64,000 nt of DNA, from the NCBI RefSeq assembly GCF_014646215.1, contig NZ_BMNA01000001.1, forward strand, positions 162,442 to 226,441, read 5' to 3'. Made by a program: the position numbers and the translations under genes. The notes beneath the pieces are model-generated. The model saw nothing but the letters and a program-made list of their open reading frames with translations, did no database searches and had not been told where the DNA came from. Origin of the DNA: Nakamurella endophytica. GTDB lineage: Bacteria; Actinomycetota; Actinomycetes; Mycobacteriales; Nakamurellaceae. Position 1 is the stretch's first letter, and the number at the start of each line of letters is the position of its first letter. Shown here piece by piece: positions 58,511 to 64,000 of the stretch.

Positions 58511-59226
58511 GCACCGCTCCGCAGCACCACGACCGGGTCGCCCTGGGGCAGCATCCGGACCAGCTGGTCGGCCGCCGCCGCGTCGAGCAGCACGGCGATC
58601 TGGTAGCGGTTGGAGCCGGCCCCGGACAGCCCGCCGGAGGCCGGTGCGGTGACCGACTGCACGGTGATGCCGGACGCGACCCGGTCGGTCTTGGTACTGC
58701 CGGTCGTCTGCCGGTTGCCGGTGGTCAGGTACAGGTCGATCGTCGAGCCGTGCGCCACCCCGGGCGGCATGGCGTCGGCAGGCACCCCGATGACCACCAC
58801 CCGCCCCGAGGCCGGCGCTGCCAGGGCCGCAGCGGGCACCAGCTGGCCGGCCCGGACGGGCTGCTCGACGGTGCGTCCCACGGCCGCCGTCCCGTCCCCC
58901 GCGGCGAGGTACAGCGGCAGGCTCTCGCCGAGCCGGACGTCGACCGGGACCAGGTCGGCGGACACCAGCACGGTGCCCGGGGCCAGGTCGTGCGCCGCCG
59001 CCAGCACCGCCGTGGTCCTCGCCGCGGCGCCGACCACGCGGGCGCCGATCACCACGGCAGCGACCACCAGCAGAATGCCGGCGAGGATGCGCCAGTCCCA
59101 CCACCGGGGTCGGCCCAGACGTCGCGGCCGAGCCGCCCGGGGCACGACCGCCACCGGACCCGCGGCCGGGCCGTGGCCCGTCCCTTCCGGGTCCGGCGTC
59201 CTCGCGCGCCGCTCGCGCACCTTCAT
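58507..59226 (-). CDS. CpaB/RcpC-like SAF-domain membrane protein
   Basis: 239 residues. A basic N-terminus and one transmembrane helix (about 48-66, ILAGILLVVAAVVIGARVV) are followed by a SAF domain (AHDLAPGTVLVSADLVPVDV, VRAGQLVPAAAL) and an RcpC-like beta region (VVVIGVPADAMPPGVAHGSTIDLYL). CpaB proteins assemble Flp pili at the outer layers. Here it is paired with a CpaE-like ATPase only. The ATG has a strong GGAGG. It diverges from the HTH gene across phased GCCAA repeats. Confidence 0.85.
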   Translation of the reverse strand: MKVRERRARTPDPEGTGHGPAAGPVAVVPRAARPRRLGRPRWWDWRILAGILLVVAAVVIGARVVGAAARTTAVLAAAHDLAPGTVLVSADLVPVDVRLGESLPLYLAAGDGTAAVGRTVEQPVRAGQLVPAAALAAPASGRVVVIGVPADAMPPGVAHGSTIDLYLTTGNRQTTGSTKTDRVASGITVQSVTAPASGGLSGAGSNRYQIAVLLDAAAADQLVRMLPQGDPVVVLRSGA

Positions 59227-59281
59227 CACTGCCTCCGGACGACCCCTGCGACGCGGCCGGGGATGCGCGGCGCTGCTCGTG

Positions 59282-59314
59282 GCCAACTGTGCCAAACTAG
59301 GCCAACACAGCCAA
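59282..59314. promoter_or_regulatory. Four phased GCCAA direct repeats, probable regulator array
   Basis: GCCAA begins at 59282, 59291, 59301 and 59310, i.e. every 9-10 bp, in an A/T-richer island between the divergent cpaB-like and HTH genes. Direct repeats on one helical face suit cooperative head-to-tail binding by MerR/BldC-type HTH proteins. Confidence 0.65.
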
Positions 59315-59403
59315 AGGCGCGCAAGTCCTGTCATCCGACCGTGGCATGGCGGTCCCCGACGGCAGTCGGGCCGGCGCCCCCGACCACTCGAAGGAGTCCG
59401 CCG

Positions 59404-59634
59404 GTGGCCTCCGATCGGTTCCTGACCCTGGCCGACGTGGCCGAGATCCTGAACATCTCGACGTCGCAGGCCTATGCACTGGTGCGCAGCGGCGATCTCG
59501 CGGGTATCCAGATCGGCGGCCGGAACCAGTGGCGGGTCGAGCGGGTCAAGCTCGAGGAGTACATCCAGGAGGCCTACCGCCGCACGGCGACCAGCCTGGC
59601 CGACCTGCCGGTCGACGAGTTCTCCCGCGACTGA
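59404..59634 (+). CDS. Small excisionase/MerR-type helix-turn-helix protein
   Basis: 76 residues, essentially one winged-helix domain: FLTLADVAEILNISTSQAYALVRSGDLAGIQIGGRNQWRVERVKLEEYIQEAY. This HTH_17 (excisionase-like) type is widely conserved as a chromosomal gene in actinobacteria and is related in fold to BldC. No integrase or attachment site is near, so it is a regulator rather than a phage excisionase. The GTG has AAGGAG upstream at slightly long spacing. Confidence 0.9.
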   Translation: MASDRFLTLADVAEILNISTSQAYALVRSGDLAGIQIGGRNQWRVERVKLEEYIQEAYRRTATSLADLPVDEFSRD

Positions 59635-59722
59635 GCCGGGCGGCGGCCCGTCCGAGCCGGCCGGCGCACCGGGACGACCTCGACGGTGACCCGCGGACCG
59701 GGTCGGACGGCCGCCGCCCCGG

Positions 59723-60901
59723 TCACGCGGCCGGTGCCCGGACCAGCGAGGCCAGCACCTCGGCCAGTGCCGCGGGATCCTGCTCCTGCACGTTGTGCCC
59801 GGTCGGCACGGTGACGACGGTCGCGGTGGGTACCCGACGGCCGAACTCCTCGACCGCGGCGTCCGTCAGGAACCCTGTCTCGCCCCGCACCAGGACGACC
59901 GGGACGGTGAGCCGCTCCACGACCGGCCACAGTGCCGGGAAGTCGCCGCCGGACACGGCCTCGTCGAGCCCCAGGTTCGCCAGGTGGTGGCGGAAGGCCA
60001 CGCGACCGTCGGCCCGGACGACGGTGTTGTGCTCGACACCGCGCTCCAGCGCCCGACGGGAGCGCCCGAACCCGAAGGCGGCAGCCCGGTCGACGATCTC
60101 CGACCGGCTCGACCAGCTGTCCGGGCCGGCGAGGAAGTCCCGTACCTGGCGCGCGTCGCCTACCTCGAGCCCGGGCGAGACGTCGACCAGGACGACCGCG
60201 CGCACCCGCTCGGGCGACCGGGCGGCGGTGGCCAGGGCGACCAGGCCACCGAGCGAGTGCCCGAGGTGGACGGCGGGTTCCGGCGCCTGCTCGCGCAGCA
60301 GCCCCTCCGCGGCAGCCGCCAGCGTGGGCGGGCTGTAGTCGCGGTCCTCGCGCCAGTCCGACTCGCCGTGGCCCGGCAGGTCCACGGCCAGGGCCCCGAT
60401 GCCGCCCGGCCGCCCCGGCGCGACCCGCGCGGACAGCAGCAGCACCGTCTCGTCGAAGGTGTGGGCGTTCAGGCCGGCGCCGTGCCAGAGCACCACGCCG
60501 GGCGCTCCGGTTCCCCAGCGCAGACCGCGGACCCGGCGACCGGCGCCGTCGTCCGCGGTGACGCGGCGCACCACCGGGACGGGACCGGGCACGCCGAGCT
60601 CGGTCATCTCCTCGGGCAGGAACCGGAACTCGTCCTCGCCGTCGCCGTCGCGGACGTCCGCGGCCAGCGGGACGTCGGCCGCGTCGACGTCGGTCGGGAC
60701 GACGTCGGTCGGGACCCCTTCGCTCGGGACCCCTTGGGTCGGGACGGCGGTCGGGACCCCTTCGGTCGGGACCCCTTGGGTCGGGACGGCGTCGGTCGGG
60801 ACGGCGCCGGTCGGGACGGCATCGACGTCCCCGCCTCGGCCCGGGTGGCCCTCATGGGGCTGCCCCGGGCCAGCGGTCGCCTGCCGGTCCGTCCCCGCCA
60901 T
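59723..60901 (-). CDS. Alpha/beta hydrolase with repetitive N-terminal extension
   Basis: 392 residues. The hydrolase core (about 110-390) has the oxyanion region LWHGAGLN, the nucleophile elbow GHSLGG, a probable acid in LVRGETGF and the catalytic His in GHNVQEQD. The substrate is unknown. Residues about 27-70 consist of VPT-plus-two-residue repeats encoded by nine 12-18 bp DNA units, with no known relative. Another acidic linker (DGDGEDEFRF) leads into the core. The ATG has GGAGG 6 nt upstream. Confidence 0.85.
   Translation of the reverse strand: MAGTDRQATAGPGQPHEGHPGRGGDVDAVPTGAVPTDAVPTQGVPTEGVPTAVPTQGVPSEGVPTDVVPTDVDAADVPLAADVRDGDGEDEFRFLPEEMTELGVPGPVPVVRRVTADDGAGRRVRGLRWGTGAPGVVLWHGAGLNAHTFDETVLLLSARVAPGRPGGIGALAVDLPGHGESDWREDRDYSPPTLAAAAEGLLREQAPEPAVHLGHSLGGLVALATAARSPERVRAVVLVDVSPGLEVGDARQVRDFLAGPDSWSSRSEIVDRAAAFGFGRSRRALERGVEHNTVVRADGRVAFRHHLANLGLDEAVSGGDFPALWPVVERLTVPVVLVRGETGFLTDAAVEEFGRRVPTATVVTVPTGHNVQEQDPAALAEVLASLVRAPAA
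60693..60820. repeat. In-frame tandem repeat, about nine units of mostly 15 bp
   Basis: The constant core (G/C)TCGGGAC recurs with variable 4-10 bp spacers, such as CCCCTTCG, CCCCTTGG and GGCGTCG. The unit lengths are multiples of three. It encodes VPTxx repeats (one copy is VPTA, 12 bp) at the N-terminus of the hydrolase. Confidence 0.9.
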
Positions 60902-60951
60902 GGCGGTCCTCCACTCGTGTCCGTGGTCGCGGCGGCGGTCGCCCGGCCGGC

Positions 60952-61545
60952 TCAACCCCACGGTAGGGCGCGCACCACCACCAGCTGCGCGAGGGGCACG
61001 GCGGCCACCGACCGGGTGCCGGACGGCCGTCGCGGCTCCCAGGGGGCGTGCACGCCCAGCTCGACGAAGTCCGCGCCGACCCGGTCCACCGTGCCCGCGA
61101 CCTCGGACGGTCCGCCGGACGGCCCCGGACCGGTCACGACGGCGACCACGGGCGCCCGGTCGCGGGCCAGTCCACGCAGGGCGTGCCGTAGGTCGAGTCG
61201 CGCCGCGACCCCGGTGGCGGCGGGTCCGGTGACCGTGGTGAGCCCGTGCACCACCGTCACCGCCGCGAGGTGGACGACCACGTCCGCCCCGGCCGCGTCC
61301 TCGACGAGCACCCAGTCGGGCCCCGCGTGGCGGAGCCGGCCGTCCACGGCGAGCCCCGCGACGGTGCGCAGCCGTACGTCCGCGCCGACCGCGCCGGCGA
61401 GCCGCGACGCGAGCAGCAGCCGGCCCGCCGCCACCCGCTGCCGATCGGCGGCCTCGGCACGGACCTCCTGGGCGGACAGGTCGTCGAACCGGCCCTCCAG
61501 GTCCTCGAACAAGCGCTCCCACCGCACGCCGCCACGGTGCTCCAT
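60952..61545 (-). CDS. Conserved actinobacterial protein, unknown function
   Basis: 197 residues. The N-terminal helix WERLFEDLEGRFDDLSAQEVRAEAADRQR, then a region of short beta-strands (VRLRTVAGLAVDGRLRHAGPDWVLVED) resembling an Sm-like barrel, is a pattern I know from uncharacterised actinobacterial proteins near secA. The function is unknown. The ATG has GGGAGG upstream. It diverges from the LysM gene. Confidence 0.7.
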   Translation of the reverse strand: MEHRGGVRWERLFEDLEGRFDDLSAQEVRAEAADRQRVAAGRLLLASRLAGAVGADVRLRTVAGLAVDGRLRHAGPDWVLVEDAAGADVVVHLAAVTVVHGLTTVTGPAATGVAARLDLRHALRGLARDRAPVVAVVTGPGPSGGPSEVAGTVDRVGADFVELGVHAPWEPRRPSGTRSVAAVPLAQLVVVRALPWG

Positions 61546-61557
61546 CCACCTCCCAGG

Positions 61558-61573
61558 GTCAAGTCATCTTGAC
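61558..61573. promoter_or_regulatory. Inverted repeat in divergent A/T-rich spacer
   Basis: GTCAAG-TCAT-CTTGAC is a perfect 6+4+6 inverted repeat, 13 nt upstream of the minus-strand gene and 32 nt upstream of the plus-strand gene. TTGACT and two GTTTGA motifs follow (61569-61596). A likely operator or promoter, of unknown regulator. Confidence 0.55.
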
Positions 61574-61605
61574 TGAGCTCGTTTGAGGCTGTTTGACTTC
61601 TGTTC

Positions 61606-62679
61606 GTGCCGTTTCAACTCAGGAGCGTCCGTCCGTCGTCGTCGCACGACCGGATGCGCCACGGCGTCGCCCGCCTCGGGCCCCCTGCGGTGCCGGTGGT
61701 GCTGCTGGCGGCGGCGTGGTGCTTGCCGCAGCCGTCCGATCCCGCGCTGTGGTTGTGGACGGCCGGCGCCACGGGCTCCGTGGACCGTCTCGCGGTGCTG
61801 CTGGCGATCGTGCTGGTCGACGTGCTGCTCGTCTGGAGCTGCGTGGTGGTCGGCGCGCAGGTGCTGTCCCGACTTCCGGGACGGGTCGGCCGCCTGGCGG
61901 GGCGCGCTGCCGCTGCCCTGACACCTCGGGTGCTCCGTGGGACGCTCACCGGCGCCGTCGGCTGCGTCCTGCTCGGTGGGGTCGCCGGCTGCAGCACCGC
62001 GGACCTGTTCGGCACCTCCACCGCACCGCCGACACCATCGGTCGGCGCGGCGTCCGCGGTGGCCTCCGCGGGAGCAGGTGGGTCGTCGACTGCTGCTGCC
62101 GCGGCCGCGACGCCGGTCGCCGACGGAGCCGGCACCCGAGCGGCCATCAGCGCACCGACGGCGCCGGCACCCGGGTCGGCGACAGCAACAGCCGCGCCGA
62201 CCACGTCCACCGAGATCGGCGGATCCGCAGAGGCGGGGCTTGCCACGAGCCCCGGCGCGACCAGCTCGCGGAGCGGGTCGGGCGGATCCGAGGCCACCGC
62301 GGACCGGGCCGGCACGGCCTCCCGGCCGTGGACGCCGGGGACCGCCCGCCCTGCGACGGCGCAACCGCACCCGGTCGCCACGCCGGGCGGCGGCGCGCGG
62401 GACACCGTCACGGTCGCCGTCCCAAGCCTGGACTGGCCCATGCCCGGCCGCCCTGTCGTCGCGGGCGCCGGGACGGGCGAGGTGGTCGTGCTGCGCGGCG
62501 ACACGTTGTGGGCCATCGCCGCACGGCACCTGCCTGCGGACGCCGGCGATGCCCGCATCGACGCGGAATGGCGGCGCTGGTACGTCGCGAACCGGGACGT
62601 CGTCGGTCCCGACCCGGAGCTCATCCTTCCCGGCCAGCGGCTCCGCCCGCCCGCCGCCGACCCCCAGGAGCAGTCGTGA
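61606..62679 (+). CDS. LysM-domain membrane protein
   Basis: 357 residues from the GTG; an in-frame ATG at 61654 could be the true start. Three hydrophobic segments (about 24-44, 62-85 and 110-128) lead to a long Ala/Thr/Ser/Pro-rich region (about 135-290) and a C-terminal LysM-like domain (about 293-345: VVVLRGDTLWAIAARHL, WRRWYVANRDVVGPDPELILPGQRL). It probably contacts peptidoglycan. Its stop overlaps the Rv3235-like start as GTGA. Confidence 0.8.
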   Translation: MPFQLRSVRPSSSHDRMRHGVARLGPPAVPVVLLAAAWCLPQPSDPALWLWTAGATGSVDRLAVLLAIVLVDVLLVWSCVVVGAQVLSRLPGRVGRLAGRAAAALTPRVLRGTLTGAVGCVLLGGVAGCSTADLFGTSTAPPTPSVGAASAVASAGAGGSSTAAAAAATPVADGAGTRAAISAPTAPAPGSATATAAPTTSTEIGGSAEAGLATSPGATSSRSGSGGSEATADRAGTASRPWTPGTARPATAQPHPVATPGGGARDTVTVAVPSLDWPMPGRPVVAGAGTGEVVVLRGDTLWAIAARHLPADAGDARIDAEWRRWYVANRDVVGPDPELILPGQRLRPPAADPQEQS

Positions 62680-63257
62680 CCAGCGCCGTCCGCCGCACCG
62701 AGCAGACCGCCCGTCCGGCGCTACCCGACGGGACGGCACCGGACCGGACCGTGCGGCCCCGGTTGGTTCCGGTGCCCGACTCGGCGCCCGAGTTCGACGA
62801 CGAACAGCGACCCGCCGACCGGTTGCGCCGGCTGACGCGACGACCCTCGCCCGGGCCGGTGGAGCGCCCACGACCGTCGGTGGTGGCCGTGACGGGCGAC
62901 GCCCCGGCATGGTCGCGGGAGCTGGACGTGGGGGTCCGCCGGACCACGACGGCCGCGCTGCCGCCTGCCGAACGAGTGGGTGCGACGCTCGCCCGGGCGC
63001 TGATCGAGGTGCTGGGTGGCCGGCGGTCACTGGGCCAGCTGCGGGTGCACTGCGCTCCGGACGTCTTCGCGGGACTCCAGGCGGCGGTCGCCCTGCCCGG
63101 CAACGCCGCACTGTCGAGCGTCCGGGTGTCCCAGCCCGCCGACGGCGCGGCGGAGGTGGCCGCCGTCTACCGGGCCGCCGGACGGGCGCGGGCCATCGCG
63201 TTCCGGCTGCAGGGTCTGGACGGCCGCTGGCGCATCACCGAGCTGCAGACCGGCTGA
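62676..63257 (+). CDS. Rv3235-like (DUF6459) protein
   Basis: 193 residues. A disordered, Arg/Pro-rich N-terminus (1-95) is followed by a compact conserved domain (about 105-193: RVGATLARALIEVLGGRRSLGQLRVHCAPDVFAGL, RAIAFRLQGLDGRWRITELQTG). The function is unknown. In M. tuberculosis the related Rv3235 lies a few genes from secA1, as here. It is translationally coupled to the LysM gene. Confidence 0.82.
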   Translation: MTSAVRRTEQTARPALPDGTAPDRTVRPRLVPVPDSAPEFDDEQRPADRLRRLTRRPSPGPVERPRPSVVAVTGDAPAWSRELDVGVRRTTTAALPPAERVGATLARALIEVLGGRRSLGQLRVHCAPDVFAGLQAAVALPGNAALSSVRVSQPADGAAEVAAVYRAAGRARAIAFRLQGLDGRWRITELQTG

Positions 63258-63681
63258 GCCGGCGGACGGGCGCCGGTCGGCGCGTGTCGGCGCGGGTCGG
63301 CCCGGCCGGATGCGCAGCGCCGACCGCCCGGGCATCCCACAGCGGCTCGTCCGGACGGGCGCACGCCTTTCGGGTGCGGCTCCGGTTCCGGGCGTGCCGT
63401 GGCTCTTCGACGATCGGACCGGTCAGGACCGGCGCACCCCGCGCGGTACGGCTCCGCACCCTGACGACCGGTCCTCGGCCACCGGATCGGCTGGACCGCC
63501 CGCGCAAGCCGGCGGTCGGGCCGAGCAGCCGAACGACACGGCAGGCGACCTGGCGTGCCGTCGGGCCAGCGTCGGCGCGGGACCCCACCGGTCGCGGGTC
63601 ATCCGGGCGGGCCGGCGGCACCGCTCGGCCCGGCGGCGCGGACCGCCCGGCCCCGCGGACGTGCGGGGCCGGGCGTGCGGG
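63258..63681. other. Intergenic region (424 nt) between convergent Rv3235-like and secA genes
   Basis: Very GC-rich. I see no convincing gene or RNA in it. Short frames here lack any recognisable domain. The only clear element is the secA terminator hairpin at its right end. Confidence 0.5.
63645..63674 (-). terminator. secA terminator hairpin
   Basis: Perfect 12-bp stem GCCCGGCCCCGC (63645-63656) / GCGGGGCCGGGC (63663-63674) with a 6-nt loop, beginning 7 nt after the secA stop codon on the minus strand. Confidence 0.85.
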
Positions 63682-64000
63682 TCAGAGCCCGGCGCTGCCC
63701 GGCCGGCCGTGGCAGACCTTGTACTTCTTGCCGGAGCCGCAGGGGCACGGCGCGTTGCGACCCGGCTCCTTGGCGGCGCCACCGGCGCCGCGGACCTCGG
63801 CGGCGCCGGACTCCTCGACGCCACCGGCCTCGGCCGGGCCGGAGTACTGCAGTGGCGCCTTCTCCTGGGCCGGTCGGGCGAGCCCCTTGGCGCGGAACGC
63901 GCTGGGCGCGCTGTCACCGCTCGGTGCTGCGGCGGTCGGCGTCTCCTGGCTGGGCAGCGGCTGCACCGGCCGGACCCGGGTCACCGTGCGGGTGGCGCCG
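63682..64000 (-). CDS. secA: SecA translocase, C-terminal end (cut off by window edge)
   Basis: Only the last 106 residues are in the window. They form the variable linker and the SecA zinc-binding tail [17 protein letters not shown] (CxC...CH ligands), which binds SecB or ribosomes in studied species. SecA is the ATPase that drives protein export through SecYEG. Position and tail match M. tuberculosis secA1 (Rv3240c). A SEC-C motif alone can occur in other proteins, but the linker and synteny favour SecA. Confidence 0.85.
   Translation of the reverse strand, partial: GATRTVTRVRPVQPLPSQETPTAAAPSGDSAPSAFRAKGLARPAQEKAPLQYSGPAEAGGVEESGAAEVRGAGGAAKEPGRNAPCPCGSGKKYKVCHGRPGSAGL

Noticed and set aside
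59404..59634. Excisionase-type gene as a sign of a mobile element
   Set aside because: There is no integrase, relaxase, att-like duplication or phage gene nearby, and the gene order around it is ordinary chromosomal.
60693..60820. Possible CRISPR-like repeat array
   Set aside because: Units are about 15 bp with 4-10 bp variable parts, no 25-40 bp unique spacers, and the whole stretch is in frame within a coding gene.
63258..63681. Short open frames between the Rv3235-like gene and secA
   Set aside because: They are Arg/Pro-rich, lack ribosome sites and domains, and occur in several frames at once, as expected by chance at this GC content.

Overview
The window is chromosomal DNA from a high-GC actinobacterium, roughly three-quarters G+C by eye, with densely packed genes and many GTG starts. 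Marker genes support this: WhiB1, a SigH/SigR-type sigma factor with its zinc anti-sigma factor, the PdtaS kinase, a fused 2-oxoglutarate decarboxylase (Kgd), a DinB/mycothiol-type enzyme and the tiny ribosomal protein bL37. Two stretches keep a gene order I know from Mycobacterium tuberculosis: about 2.8-12.9 kb (ligA, a MetE-like gene, mnmA, a cysteine desulfurase, etfA, etfB; compare Rv3014c-Rv3029c) and about 45.5-64 kb (whiB1, pdtaS, a biotinyl protein, the anti-sigma/sigma pair, an SRAP gene, aroA, rsgA, a WS/DGAT gene, an Rv3235-like gene, secA; compare Rv3219-Rv3240c). A non-mycobacterial lineage such as the Nakamurella/Geodermatophilus/Frankia side is plausible but not proven.

Layout. 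0-2.7 kb: a GH4 glycosidase cut by the left edge and a PLP-dependent decarboxylase. 2.8-12.9 kb: DNA ligase; a coupled sulfur-transfer operon (cysteine desulfurase, mnmA, MetE-like); an EcsC-family protein; an ArsR-SRPBCC pair; electron-transfer flavoprotein. 13.1-18.6 kb: nucleoside hydrolase, cytosine-type deaminase, EEP phosphatase, an FAD oxidoreductase and small membrane proteins. 18.7-28.1 kb: a single-chain double ABC exporter, a glutaryl-CoA-type acyl-CoA dehydrogenase and Kgd. 28.3-30.8 kb: small membrane proteins and a second ArsR-SRPBCC module carrying a DinB-like enzyme. 30.9-40.3 kb: a histidine-utilisation operon (hutH, hutU, an M20 amidohydrolase, hutF, hutI, glycerate kinase), divergent from an IclR regulator across a perfect 20-bp palindrome. 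40.5-45.1 kb: a lipoprotein sugar dehydrogenase, pterin dehydratase, phosphatase, acetyltransferase and lipid kinase. 45.5-64 kb: the stress-regulation and aroA-secA neighbourhood, including a CpaB/CpaE-like pair next to a small HTH gene with phased repeats.

How the genes work together. The hut genes form one pathway. HutH makes urocanate, HutU makes imidazolonepropionate, HutI makes N-formimino-glutamate and HutF makes N-formylglutamate. The M20 enzyme is the only candidate here for the last deformylation. The sigma/anti-sigma pair has a near-consensus thiol-stress promoter upstream of itself. The cysteine desulfurase and MnmA supply and use persulfide sulfur for tRNA 2-thiouridine.

Two genome-style traits recur. 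Many genes have a (T/C)ANNNT -10 element exactly 5-7 nt before the start codon, which predicts leaderless mRNAs. Several enzymes carry in-frame tandem-repeat insertions in loops or N-termini. I saw no tRNA, rRNA, CRISPR array, insertion sequence or prophage.
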